From: Cohnella pontilimi
GTDB lineage: Bacteria > Bacillota > Bacilli > Paenibacillales > Paenibacillaceae
Reading direction: 5' to 3'
Assembly: GCF_005049045.1 (NCBI RefSeq)
Contig: NZ_SUPK01000004.1
Span: 248,001-312,000 of the forward strand
Length of the DNA stretch: 64,000 nucleotides
The position numbers and the translations under genes were made by a program. Below the pieces are notes generated by a model, which was not told where the DNA came from, made no database searches, and saw nothing but the letters and a program-made list of their open reading frames with translations. Of this stretch, positions 26,233 to 34,599 are shown one piece after another. Numbering within the stretch: the first letter of the stretch is position 1; every line of letters starts with the position of its first letter.

Positions 26233-26403
26233 TTAGCGCACGACGCAGTAGATATGAGTGACGACACCTGTGGGGAACGTCTCAGTTGCTTCTAGCTTCA
26301 GCTTGAACTTGTCCATCCCCTCAGGGAACAAGCGCTGCCCGCTTCCAAGCACCACCGGGTAAGTCATCAGGCGGTACTCATCGATAAGATCAAGTTGGAT
26401 GAC
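26233..26403 (-). pseudogene. C-terminal fragment of a dihydrofolate-reductase-family (RibD_C) protein
   Basis: The minus-strand frame encodes 56 residues ending at a normal TAA, including LIDEYRLMTYPVVLGSGQRL and TFPTGVVTHIYCVV. These are the last strands of the RibD C-terminal/YwjB-type reductase fold. The N-terminal two thirds, including the NADPH site, are missing: homology ends near 26403 and the sequence beyond is unrelated. It is a clear gene remnant. Confidence 0.8.
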
Positions 26404-26653
26404 TCATCTTCCATTCTCCTCTTCGTTTTTTGTGTTTCAGCTTTTGTCTTTCGATACCTCATTTAGATATTCCTATCAAAAATACTTTTTTGCTTTATCA
26501 TTTAACCTTAAAAATTGGAGACGAGGAGGAGCGTATCGGCACGAGGGATTTTATGGAAACCGCATCATGCAGTTATTTCGTTCAACATTGGGTTAGGCAG
26601 ACGCCAGGCTGTTCGTTTAGACCCGCATATGACAAATTCAAGGAGGCAGTAGC

Positions 26654-27085
26654 ATGAAAATCAGCGTACTCGTACAAAACCAAGAAGGCAATCATCATGT
26701 AAGCTTGCGCACGAACGACAATATCCATACCCTGGCCATTTCCCCCAAGCCGACAGGGTTAGGATCGAGTGTGAACGGGGGCGAGTTGCTCTTTTTGGCC
26801 TTATCTACGTGTTATTGTAATGACATCTATCGGGAAGCGGTGAAGAGGGGCATTCGAATCATATCCGTGGAGGTGGAGGTTACGGGTGAGTTTGGATCTG
26901 ATGGCGAACCGGCAACGAATGTGCGCTACCGCGCGAAGATTGCAGCGCATGCCAGCGAAGAAGCCATTCGTTCGCTTGGCCGTGAAACGGATCGCCTTAG
27001 CGAGATTCAGAACACCTTGCGCGTCGGAACGTCAGTGACGCTGGATGAGATTAACGCTGTATCTGTGGGGGAGTTGCATGAATAA
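26654..27085 (+). CDS. OsmC-family protein lacking the second catalytic cysteine
   Basis: 143-residue OsmC/Ohr-fold protein with an AAGGAGG ribosome site. The first redox cysteine region is visible as LFLALSTCYCND (C53, C55) on the central helix. In peroxidase members a second cysteine occurs later in a C-P-x-S-N-x-L-type motif; here that place reads LSEIQNTLR with no cysteine. It may therefore not act as a classical thiol peroxidase and could be a divergent OsmC protein. It stands alone between debris segments. Confidence 0.85.
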   Translation: MKISVLVQNQEGNHHVSLRTNDNIHTLAISPKPTGLGSSVNGGELLFLALSTCYCNDIYREAVKRGIRIISVEVEVTGEFGSDGEPATNVRYRAKIAAHASEEAIRSLGRETDRLSEIQNTLRVGTSVTLDEINAVSVGELHE

Positions 27086-27145
27086 CAATGCAAAGAAAGA
27101 CAGCGTGGGATGAAGCAATGTTTGAATAAAATGGCCATAGCCCTT

Positions 27146-27272
27146 TCAAGCTCGATCGCGCGGAACGTCCCCTAATTTGGGTTTTCCACCCTCGTTGCTA
27201 TTCCTTGCCGTCATAACGAAATAGCCGTTGATCTCAAAGTAATCCATCAACAGCTTGCGCAGATCGGGTAAG
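27146..27272 (-). pseudogene. possible receiver-domain fragment of a response regulator
   Basis: The minus-strand frame reads DLRKLLMDYFEINGYFVMTA followed by RNSNEG. This resembles helix 1 and strand 2 of OmpR-type receiver domains. It ends at a TGA at 27146-27148 without the phosphoacceptor region, and no upstream DD motif is present. The FtsX-type exporter next door belongs to a group often found with two-component genes, so a decayed partner is plausible. Confidence 0.35.
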
Positions 27273-27367
27273 TTAACGTATGTCCAAGCGCACAAGAAGC
27301 TCAGACGCTAGCTACGTCCGAGCTTCGACAGATAGGTAAATGTGGCTTCAATACGCTATTTCCTATT

Positions 27368-27391
27368 GAGTGACACACAACACTCCACATG
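27368..27391. repeat. dispersed 24-bp repeat, copy 1
   Basis: GAGTGACACACAA followed by CACTCCACATG. It matches 22 of 24 bases of the copy at 39959..39982, and its CACTCCACATG half recurs in the palindrome at 33968..33987. All three lie in intergenic debris. Confidence 0.6.
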
Positions 27392-27572
27392 GGATGAATG
27401 CTGACGGTAGATTAAAAATCTGAGATTTTAGGTGTTCACCCAACAACAATCATCTTTGCGGATGATTAGGCTGTTTTATTATTGACTACAGGTTTAGACG
27501 CCCCATCGCTTAGGCGATGATGACCATCGCCTGTTCTCGCGTGATCTTATATTCGGACGGAAGGGAAACTGG

Positions 27573-28331
27573 TCAAATTCCTATTTCCCGCATTTTCTCC
27601 GTTACTTCCTCGACTCTGTCATCAAGATCCGTCCCGTCAAACTTCGGAAGCGCCAGTTCGCTCGAAATTGTTCCGTCACGCATAAACATAATGCGCTCTG
27701 TCCGCGCCGCAACCTTTGCGTCGTGAGTGACAAGCATAATCGCAGTACCGTCCGCATTGATTTCAGAAAATAGGTCCATAATCTCCTGCGCAGATTTTGA
27801 GTTGAGTGCACCCGTAGGCTCGTCGCCGAAAATGATTTTGGGACTGTTCATCAGCGCGCGGCATATACCCGCACGCTGAAGCTGACCTCCCGAAACCTGC
27901 GTAATTTCGCGATTTTCAAGCTCCGCAATGCCAACCCTTTTCATAAGCATTCTTGCTTTCTCCGAAATGGATGCGGCGTTTTTGCGATTGTCACGCATGG
28001 ACGGAAGAATGATATTGTCGAGGATATTCAGATTTTTCAGCAAAGTGGGCTGCTGAAAAACAAATCCCATTTTATTTCTACGAATATCTGACAGCTCATT
28101 CTCAGAGGCCGAGGATAAATCCTTGCCGTCAAATACGACCGTTCCCCCATCAACGCTATCCGTTCCGCTCAGCGCAAACATCAGCGTCGATTTTCCAGAG
28201 CCCGAAGGCCCCATTACCGCAACGAACTCTCCTTCGCTGATTTCAACGGAAACCCCATCCAGAACATTACGCCTTTCATCGCCTTCACCGAAAGATTTTA
28301 CGATTCTGTCAGCGATAATCATCTTCTTCAT
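27573..28331 (-). CDS. ABC transporter ATP-binding protein (MacB/LolD-type)
   Basis: ATPase of 252 residues with Walker A GPSGSGKST (41-49), Q-loop FVFQQP (about 92-97), signature QVSGGQLQRAGI and Walker B KIIFGDEPTGALN, typical of the MacB/LolD/BceA class. It starts at an ATG with an AGGAGT ribosome site, four bases after the FtsX-type permease stop, so the pair forms one mechanotransmission-type exporter. Part of its coding sequence is duplicated at 22811..22912. Confidence 0.94.
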   Translation of the reverse strand: MKKMIIADRIVKSFGEGDERRNVLDGVSVEISEGEFVAVMGPSGSGKSTLMFALSGTDSVDGGTVVFDGKDLSSASENELSDIRRNKMGFVFQQPTLLKNLNILDNIILPSMRDNRKNAASISEKARMLMKRVGIAELENREITQVSGGQLQRAGICRALMNSPKIIFGDEPTGALNSKSAQEIMDLFSEINADGTAIMLVTHDAKVAARTERIMFMRDGTISSELALPKFDGTDLDDRVEEVTEKMREIGI

Positions 28332-28335
28332 ATTT

Positions 28336-30657
28336 CTACTCCTTTATATGATCGGAAATTTTGACATGTCCTGCACGCGATGTACCGATCATGGTTGCGA
28401 TAAGTACCGAGATGATCATCATCAGCGGACTGAACAGATATGCCATAAACGGGTTGACCGTAAAATCAAACGTTGAGGCTCCAAACGAGGAGATCACCTT
28501 TCCTGCAAGCATCTCACCGAGCGTGTTTGCCAGAAGCGTGCCGAGAACAATTCCGATAATCAAAACGAATACCGTGCGCGAAATATACTGTGCCTTCATA
28601 TCCGAGTTTGTAAAACCGAACGCTTTCATGACGGCAATGGAATATCTGTCCTTTGCGACAAGCATTTTCATAAATAACAAAGTAACGAGTACTGTTATAA
28701 CCAGCGCAATGGCAATTGCGGCGTAGGAAGCCGTTTCAACGGAGCTTATTGTTGAGCCCAGCGTCTGTTTAACAAATTCATCAATGTCTGAAGTCTTTGC
28801 ATAATCAAACTTGTCCGCATATTCCGCAACCTTCGCGTCAATAAGGGATTTATCCGAGAGCGCAGCGGGGACAATGCTCCACATCGCGCCCGCCGAATTG
28901 TCGGTGAATACCGCCTTGGCGGTTTTGCCGCCGTTGGTAATGTCGGAATAGACTCCGCTTACCTTGAGATCTTTTTCCTTCCCCTCAACCACCAGCGTAA
29001 TGTCATCGCCGACCTTAAGGCCCAACTCATCTGAGTATATCGTCGAAAGCGCAATTTCGTCATCTGCGGCGGGTCCTTTGCCCATGGTATATGCGATAGG
29101 AAATATCGAATGGTCGCCAAGTTCAATTTTCATATTTTCTTCTGATCCGTCTTCCATCTTCGCTTTGTATGTTTTTGTTGTTAGGACGGCAACCTTCGAA
29201 ATGGCTTGATCGCTCTTCAATGTCTCTGCGATTTCAGCGACTTTGTCAGAGACATGATCGATATTGCCGGGCAACTGTATGCGCAGATCGTAGTTTCCAA
29301 TCCCCATATAGTGGATGAAGCTTGGTGAGGAAATCGAGCTGTGCAGGTTCTGCGGAACAATCATGATAAATGCCGAAATCACCAGCACAGCAAGCATCGT
29401 GGCGTAAAGTCTTTTCCTTGCGAGAACATCCTTGATTCCAAGAAAAATATTCGTATTAAACAGCCTGTTTCCGCTTAGGGTAAAACGCTTAGCGCCAGCG
29501 GATTTTTCTTGCGAAGTGCCAAAACGTATAGCTTCCGCGGCGGATATTTTCCGAAAGCGTCTCAGCACTCCGTTTACATAGGCAATGATGGCAAGGAATA
29601 CAAGCAATATGCCGATGATTCCTAAGACATAAGCCCAAGAAGAATTCTCGCTTTCCCCCATATAAAGCCGTATATTTTCAAGAAGCATACCTTTGAATAC
29701 AAACGAAAGAGCAAAACCGAGGATAGAGCCTGCCGCCGTAATTGCTGCATATTTCGCAAGATAAATCTTCTTGATATCGGAAATACGCAGCCCAATAGCT
29801 TTCATAACACCAATTTCGCGATAGTCGTCTTCGATTTTCGCTAGGAGCGTAAAGCGTATGCACATGAACGCGATGGCAACGACAAGCAGGCTTACCAGAA
29901 AGATAATTCCGATCATCATCCCGTCGGAAATGGCATTCATCAATCGAAAAAGCGCATATGTAACCGTTGGCCCGTTCATCTCAAGTCCTGCGTTCGCATA
30001 AGCGGTCTCGAATGCGCCTAGCCCCGACATATCCTTTAATCTGAACTCAATCAGATATTCCGGATTTCCAAGGGTTTTCATTTGTGCGTAATCATTGCTG
30101 CTTACAAGAAATCGCTTTGAAGCGGAGAGCGATGAATTCATTGTCGAATCGCGGAGAAATCCCGCAACGGTAAATTCTTTTCCGCTTATTACGGCCTTGT
30201 CCCCAACCTTAGTGGTGTTGTCCTTCATATAGCTTACTGGCACATAAACCTCACCATCGGATACTTGAATAACGTTACCGTCAAGATCTAGCAGGTAATC
30301 GAATTTCTCGCTCTGTACACTTAACCCGTTGTCCTGAACGCTGTTCGCGAGCGATTTTTCACCAAAAATAAAATGCGCACCATCGATATTCAGGAATTCA
30401 ACCACTTGAAATTCATCGACATTGCTGTTCTGCTTTGCAAAAGCAGCCAGCCGTTCAGTATCTATTCCGCCTGAGTGCATCTGCAATAAATGCGGAGTTT
30501 CCGCCCTCGTCATCAGCGTATTGATCGAACCTGATAGATTGACGACGAGGATCGCCGCGAGCGAAACAAGCATAGCCGCTGCAGCGACGAACAGCATGGT
30601 CGTCAGCGTAATGGCTTTGCTCTTTAAAATGTCATTACGGATTATTCTGGAATACAT
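28336..30657 (-). CDS. FtsX-like ABC transporter permease
   Basis: Membrane subunit of 773 residues with the two-FtsX plan. A first helix (about 17-40) is followed by an extracytoplasmic domain of about 200 residues, then a helix triplet including MIGIIFLVSLLVVAIAFMCI. After a further helix near ISAFIMIVP comes a second outer domain, and a C-terminal triplet with conserved KDRYSIAVMKAFGFT. It lies 15 bp after the TetR regulator and 4 bp before its ATPase. Such transporters export peptides or confer antimicrobial-peptide resistance. The actual substrate is unknown. Confidence 0.93.
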   Translation of the reverse strand: MYSRIIRNDILKSKAITLTTMLFVAAAAMLVSLAAILVVNLSGSINTLMTRAETPHLLQMHSGGIDTERLAAFAKQNSNVDEFQVVEFLNIDGAHFIFGEKSLANSVQDNGLSVQSEKFDYLLDLDGNVIQVSDGEVYVPVSYMKDNTTKVGDKAVISGKEFTVAGFLRDSTMNSSLSASKRFLVSSNDYAQMKTLGNPEYLIEFRLKDMSGLGAFETAYANAGLEMNGPTVTYALFRLMNAISDGMMIGIIFLVSLLVVAIAFMCIRFTLLAKIEDDYREIGVMKAIGLRISDIKKIYLAKYAAITAAGSILGFALSFVFKGMLLENIRLYMGESENSSWAYVLGIIGILLVFLAIIAYVNGVLRRFRKISAAEAIRFGTSQEKSAGAKRFTLSGNRLFNTNIFLGIKDVLARKRLYATMLAVLVISAFIMIVPQNLHSSISSPSFIHYMGIGNYDLRIQLPGNIDHVSDKVAEIAETLKSDQAISKVAVLTTKTYKAKMEDGSEENMKIELGDHSIFPIAYTMGKGPAADDEIALSTIYSDELGLKVGDDITLVVEGKEKDLKVSGVYSDITNGGKTAKAVFTDNSAGAMWSIVPAALSDKSLIDAKVAEYADKFDYAKTSDIDEFVKQTLGSTISSVETASYAAIAIALVITVLVTLLFMKMLVAKDRYSIAVMKAFGFTNSDMKAQYISRTVFVLIIGIVLGTLLANTLGEMLAGKVISSFGASTFDFTVNPFMAYLFSPLMMIISVLIATMIGTSRAGHVKISDHIKE

Positions 30658-30672
30658 AAGCCACCTCTGTTC

Positions 30673-31308
30673 TCAAGCTTGTTGACTGCCAAACATCTGC
30701 ATAACGTGCATCAGGCTTCCGCTTTCGGCACCGAGCAGCCTTTCGGCGTTAAAAACAAACGCCTGCATGCGAGAAGTGCGCTCCTCGTCCGTCATTGGAA
30801 CCATATCATCATCAAACACGGTATTCGCGTAGGTCACGATCATTTCCATGCATTCATACGGGAACGGCGTGCTGAACAGTTCCTGCTCTATGCCCTCGCG
30901 GATTATTCCGGTCAGTATTGGTGTAATGCCATTAATGATGACCCTCTGTATTTTTTGGTGCATAAGCGCGTTTTGCGGCTTGTGAATGTGCTCCATAATT
31001 TCCATGCTGCTTCTGCCGTTTAAGTTGAGTGCCATAACAACGCGGACAATTCGCTCGACAACGGGTATGCTCTTGTTTGCGGCAATGTCCTGCGCCGAAC
31101 CTAAGAGACGAACGCTATACCGTTCAATCAGCGCGTCAATCATATCCTCTTTCGATTTGAAGTGATGATACAACGTTCCCCGCGCAATTCCGACCTTCAG
31201 TAGAATATCGTTTGTACTCGTACCGTCAAAGCCCTTCTGACCGAAAAGCTCATCCGCTGCGTCAAGAATTTCGTTCCTCCGTTCCTCGGCCGCTTTTACA
31301 ATTCTCAT
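30673..31308 (-). CDS. TetR/AcrR-family repressor of the FtsX-type exporter
   Basis: Repressor of 211 residues with an N-terminal TetR helix-turn-helix (about 8-55): RRNEILDAADELFGQKGFDG then IARGTLYHHFKSKEDM. A helical ligand domain follows. The ATG at 31308 has GAGGTGAT five bases upstream and begins at the normal distance from the DNA-binding domain, so it is preferred to 31362. It heads the operon with the exporter genes, and an inverted repeat lies just upstream as its likely operator. Confidence 0.93.
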   Translation of the reverse strand: MRIVKAAEERRNEILDAADELFGQKGFDGTSTNDILLKVGIARGTLYHHFKSKEDMIDALIERYSVRLLGSAQDIAANKSIPVVERIVRVVMALNLNGRSSMEIMEHIHKPQNALMHQKIQRVIINGITPILTGIIREGIEQELFSTPFPYECMEMIVTYANTVFDDDMVPMTDEERTSRMQAFVFNAERLLGAESGSLMHVMQMFGSQQA

Positions 31309-31327
31309 TTTTATCACCTCGTTTTTT

Positions 31328-31350
31328 GACCGACCGACTGCCTGTCGGTT
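31328..31350. promoter_or_regulatory. likely TetR-family operator
   Basis: ACCGAC and GTCGGT half-sites (31333-31338, 31344-31349) are separated by five bases and preceded by a further GACCGACC step. The site is 20-40 bp upstream of the tetR-type start, where an autoregulatory operator is expected. Confidence 0.65.
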
Positions 31351-31402
31351 TAATAATGGCATGTATTTGTTTTGAGAGTGTCAAGTGGGTTTTAATTTCA
31401 TC

Positions 31403-31445
31403 AAAAAAAAGCCCCGGCACGTTTTGAAGCGTCCCCGGGCTCCGC
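31403..31445 (-). terminator. rho-independent terminator downstream of the DsrE gene
   Basis: On the minus strand a GC-rich hairpin (AGCCC...GGGCT with inner GG/CC pairs) is followed by eight T residues. It lies about 120 bp after the DsrE-family stop and just before the TetR operator, insulating the exporter operon from the DsrE transcript. Confidence 0.7.
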
Positions 31446-31564
31446 GCACAGATTGACATATCGTAAACTCAGATTCGCGATAAATACCATAATTTATCCG
31501 TAGTCATGCTGATCTTCGATTAACCGTTGCAATGCCATAGGGTCAGGTCGATGCCGGTTTCCTG

Positions 31565-31921
31565 TTACAGGGTTATGATTTGCCATCCGTTCGAAACTAA
31601 CGTTGCGATATTCGTATGCGCGTCTGTGTCAATTTCTTTAGAGAAAGTCACTTCGGCTTGCTCTATGTTCTCGGAAACGTTAAAGGAGCTGGCGCAGTGT
31701 CCGCAGGCTTCGATGACACCGAGTTTTTTTACGGCCTTGAATAGCGGGTTGATTTTATGGTTGGGATCCTCTAATTTCGGAATCCAAAGCACGCCTTGGC
31801 CGTCAAAAATCAATTTCACCTCATGACCGGCCTCGTGCAGATCTTGCGTGTAAACCAGGGCATGGATGGCTCTGCCGAGTTCAGCCTCTGTTGCATGTAC
31901 AATAATAGCTACTTTACTCAT
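31565..31921 (-). CDS. DsrE-superfamily protein
   Basis: 118-residue small alpha/beta protein with the DsrE fold: an N-terminal KVAIIVHATE strand, a middle VKLIFDGQGVLWI and a cysteine pair in EACGHCASSF. DsrE-like proteins take part in sulfur relay or are of unknown role. This one lacks DsrF/DsrH partners and is monocistronic, so a sulfur-relay role is not supported. GGAGG-type ribosome bases precede the ATG. Confidence 0.82.
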   Translation of the reverse strand: MSKVAIIVHATEAELGRAIHALVYTQDLHEAGHEVKLIFDGQGVLWIPKLEDPNHKINPLFKAVKKLGVIEACGHCASSFNVSENIEQAEVTFSKEIDTDAHTNIATLVSNGWQIITL

Positions 31922-32003
31922 TGTAACTCCTCCTTCGATTAAATAGTCACCTGATTTTCAGATGATTATTCATGGATCAACCCTTTTTTTCGGGTAAACC
32001 AGC

Positions 32004-32042
32004 AAAAAAAAAACGGATCAGAGTGAACGCTCTGATCCGTTT
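32004..32042 (-). terminator. strong rho-independent terminator
   Basis: A 13-bp perfect stem (AAACGGATCAGAG and its complement) with a 6-base loop is followed on the minus strand by a run of ten T. It lies about 50 bp after the FFPG-repeat protein gene. Confidence 0.92.
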
Positions 32043-32090
32043 CAAACTAATAGCGTGGTATCCAATCATACGTAACGAATACCTACTGCT

Positions 32091-32321
32091 TTAGATAAAG
32101 AAAAAGGGGAAAAATCCTGGGAAAAATCCAGGGAAAAATCCAGGGAAAAAGCCGTCAAAAAAGAAAGCCTTGATCTCGGCTTTTCCCTCTTTCGGGACCA
32201 TAATAACATGATCGTCTCTAACCTCTTTAACGATACCTGAAATAGCGGCACCATTTTTGTAAACAACAATCATTTTGTTCTTCATTTTTTTCTTCTGCTC
32301 AGCAGTCAAAGTCGTTTTCAT
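32091..32321 (-). CDS. small protein with SH3/LSm-like N-terminus and FFPG repeats
   Basis: Predicted 76-residue protein from an ATG at 32321 with a perfect AAGGAGG site. Residues 1-50 look like a small beta barrel (MIVVYKNGAAISGIVKEVRD then HVIMVPKEG). The C-terminus is almost only Phe, Gly and Pro, with FFPG repeated three times and ending in FFFI. I do not recognise the family with certainty. Small proteins with Phe/Gly/Pro tails occur among spore-surface proteins of Bacillales, so a spore-coat role is possible but unproven. It is monocistronic with a strong terminator. Confidence 0.7.
   Translation of the reverse strand: MKTTLTAEQKKKMKNKMIVVYKNGAAISGIVKEVRDDHVIMVPKEGKAEIKAFFFDGFFPGFFPGFFPGFFPFFFI
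32103..32157 (-). repeat. 12-bp tandem repeats encoding FFPG
   Basis: Units of the form gggaaaaatcca (plus strand) recur about four times with one or two changes, giving repeated Phe-Phe-Pro-Gly. The array can expand or shrink in frame. Confidence 0.8.
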
Positions 32322-32586
32322 AATGGAACACCTCCTTCTATGCAAGTAATTTATTTTATGGAATATTTTTCATCATGACGTAGACAAGTATATAAATTAA
32401 AAAATTATTCCATTGGAGACCCGCTGCTTGATAAAGCAACCTGACTTTTCCCTGTGTGTCAACGAATTCGGGTCAATGCTCGAAATAAACAAAAAATACC
32501 CCCACGCTGTATGGCATGAGGGAGACGATTGCTTACGGCTTCTAGTATCGGAAAAAACCTTAGAACTATTTTGTTATCGCACCAAA

Positions 32587-33747
32587 TTATTTGTCACTCT
32601 CATCTTGTTTCAACAACCCCAGTTCCGCCAAGATTTGCTCTGTGTGTTGGCCTGGAGACGGGACAGGATTCATGACCGGCTCGAAACCGTTCATCGTTAG
32701 GGGAGGAACAAGCGCCTGGACTGGACCTGCCGGCGTGATTACTTCCCGCCAGCGTCCTCTTGCTTCCAACTGCGGGTGCTCAAAAAACTCCTGCATCGTG
32801 TTCATGCGGGCATTGGCGATTTTCGCGTGATCCAGTCGTTCGAGAATGACTTCGGCCGGATAGGATTGCAGGTTATCGGCGACGATGGAATCCAACAGGT
32901 CTCGATGGGCAACACGGCTGGAGTTGTCGGCGAACCGTGAGTCGGCGGACAACTCGGGCAACTCCAGAACCTGATCGCAAAAACGCACCCATTCCCGTTC
33001 GTTTTGAATACATAGGAATACCGTTTTCCCGTCACTGCTTTGGAAGGGACCATAGGGACAAATGGTGGCATGGCTGGCCCCGGTCCGTTTTAACTCTTCC
33101 TTGCCGTAAACCGTGTAATACATCGGATAGCCCATCCACTCCGCCAACGCTTCCAGCATGGAGATTTCCAGGACGGAACCTTTTCCCGTTTTGTTCCGGT
33201 TGAACAGGGCGGTTAAGATCCCGGTAAATGCGTACATCCCGGCGCTGATGTCGGCGATGGAGATGCTTACCTTGGATGGCGTTTCCGGAGTCCCGGTTAT
33301 GGATAACAGTCCGGCTTCGCATTGAATCAGCAAATCATAAGCCTTCTTCTCACGGTAGGGACCGGACTTTCCGTATCCGGAAATGCTGCAGACAATGATC
33401 CGGGGATATTTTTCAAGCAGCATATTCGCTTCAAATCCAAGTCGGTCTACAGCTCCGGGAGCCAGGTTGTGGAGAAATACATCGGCCTTTTCCAATAGCT
33501 TGGACAGGACGTGTTTCCCTTCGCTGCTCTTGAGATCTAATGCCAAAGACTCCTTCGATCGATTGAGCCACACGAAGTAGCTGGACTGTCCATGCACAGT
33601 TTTATCATAGCGGCGGGCAAAATCCCCATCGCCCGGACGTTCCGCTTTAATGACCCGGGCTCCCAAGTCTGCCAATTGTCTGCTCGCGAAAGGCGCGGCA
33701 ATGGCCTGTTCAAGGGAAACGACCGTAATTCCGCTTAATGGTAACAT
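32587..33747 (-). CDS. CaiB/BaiF-family CoA transferase
   Basis: Class III CoA-transferase of 386 residues, predicted to move CoA between organic acids. The N-terminal motif (LSLEQAIAAP-like: VVSLEQAIAAPFASRQLADL), the VFLHNLAPGAVDRLG segment and the central SIADISAGMYA, containing the conserved catalytic Asp, are present. The ATG at 33747 (GGAGGT ten bases upstream) is preferred to that at 33774. No acyl-CoA dehydrogenase, ligase or dehydratase lies nearby, so the substrate cannot be inferred. Confidence 0.9.
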   Translation of the reverse strand: MLPLSGITVVSLEQAIAAPFASRQLADLGARVIKAERPGDGDFARRYDKTVHGQSSYFVWLNRSKESLALDLKSSEGKHVLSKLLEKADVFLHNLAPGAVDRLGFEANMLLEKYPRIIVCSISGYGKSGPYREKKAYDLLIQCEAGLLSITGTPETPSKVSISIADISAGMYAFTGILTALFNRNKTGKGSVLEISMLEALAEWMGYPMYYTVYGKEELKRTGASHATICPYGPFQSSDGKTVFLCIQNEREWVRFCDQVLELPELSADSRFADNSSRVAHRDLLDSIVADNLQSYPAEVILERLDHAKIANARMNTMQEFFEHPQLEARGRWREVITPAGPVQALVPPLTMNGFEPVMNPVPSPGQHTEQILAELGLLKQDESDK

Positions 33748-33831
33748 ATCTAATGATACCTCCGCTTCCTCCATGATCTACAACAAAACATCATACTAAA
33801 TCCCGGCAAAGTTTATGCCATGATAGGAAGA

Positions 33832-33843
33832 GGGGGGGGGGGG
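33832..33843. repeat. homopolymer run of 12 G
   Basis: Twelve consecutive G bases on the plus strand in an otherwise AT-rich spacer upstream of the CaiB/BaiF gene. Such tracts are prone to slippage and to sequencing error. Confidence 0.85.
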
Positions 33844-33967
33844 ACAAGTTTGAAGATGAAAATCGTTTATACGATCATATCCAGAAAACTTTATTGATGA
33901 ATGTTCAACTACCGTAGTTTGAGCAATATCTGTCACATCTCATTAATTTCGAATCATCAATATTACA

Positions 33968-33987
33968 CACTCCACATGTGTGGAGTG
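33968..33987. repeat. palindrome sharing the dispersed-repeat half-site
   Basis: CACTCCACA and TGTGGAGTG arms flank a TG centre. The left arm plus TG equals the CACTCCACATG half of the repeats at 27368 and 39959. Confidence 0.6.
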
Positions 33988-34077
33988 CGTAGTGTCAACA
34001 TATGGAATTACAAAATAAAAGGGATACCTAAACCCGTTGTTGAACTTACAGTATAATTTATGCTGATTTGCCGAGTA

Positions 34078-34599
34078 TCAATGCATTGCAATTACATGGT
34101 AAATCAAACCGGCAATAAAGCTAAACCCTAGAATTGTGTGTAGAATTCGAATCCTTTTATTAGCTCTCGCCTTTTTGTCAAAATAAAAACCGACGATAAC
34201 AAGCGGCGCCATAATAACTAAAGCAGCCAACCCGCTGATTGTCATACTCATTTGCTGCGGCAGAAAAACGAGAAAGTATACGCTGTGAGATGTTGCCGCT
34301 GCGGCAACGATCCATCCGAACAACACATGGCGCGCTTTCAGAAATAACCAGATCTTCTTCAACCCGCCGATAACCGACCTTGTTTTTCCCAATAAAAATA
34401 AAGCGACTGCGCAAACGGAGAAAATGATAATCATCTTGTTTAAAAAACCATCCGTCACCCTCAATAACATCCAATCATGCGAGGGGTTTAACTCCGTCAA
34501 CAAACTGCCAATAGTCAAAAAAATACTCATCATTACAATCAGCCACACAAATCCTTTAAGCAGCCACATTCGAGTCGCTCTCGTACTTCTTACGTTCAT
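34078..34599 (-). CDS. small membrane protein with two H-X13-H helices (possible bis-haem b)
   Basis: 173 residues with about five membrane helices. H91 and H105 lie on one helix and H154 and H168 on the last, each pair separated by 13 residues, with a further H173 at the end. That double spacing is what bis-haem b helices of cytochrome b and ferric-reductase-type proteins show, so haem binding is a reasonable inference. No FAD/NADPH domain is present, so it would be a stand-alone electron carrier or redox sensor. Its ATG overlaps the kinase stop (ATGA), indicating translational coupling. Confidence 0.7.
   Translation of the reverse strand: MNVRSTRATRMWLLKGFVWLIVMMSIFLTIGSLLTELNPSHDWMLLRVTDGFLNKMIIIFSVCAVALFLLGKTRSVIGGLKKIWLFLKARHVLFGWIVAAAATSHSVYFLVFLPQQMSMTISGLAALVIMAPLVIVGFYFDKKARANKRIRILHTILGFSFIAGLIYHVIAMH

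Larger units (their letters stand above)
27086..27572. other. 487-bp gene-free stretch with remnants
   Basis: It contains a possible receiver-domain fragment (27146..27272), one copy of a dispersed 24-bp repeat (27368..27391) and otherwise nothing I can identify. No intact gene is supported. Confidence 0.5.
33748..34077. other. 330-bp intergenic stretch with a G tract and a palindrome
   Basis: It contains a run of 12 G (33832..33843), about 85 bp before the CoA-transferase gene, and a 9-bp-arm palindrome (33968..33987). No gene is supported. Confidence 0.5.

Noticed and set aside
26399-26596. short plus-strand open frames before the OsmC gene
   Set aside because: No ribosome site, low-complexity translation and overlap with the end of the RibD-C fragment; they look like spacer.
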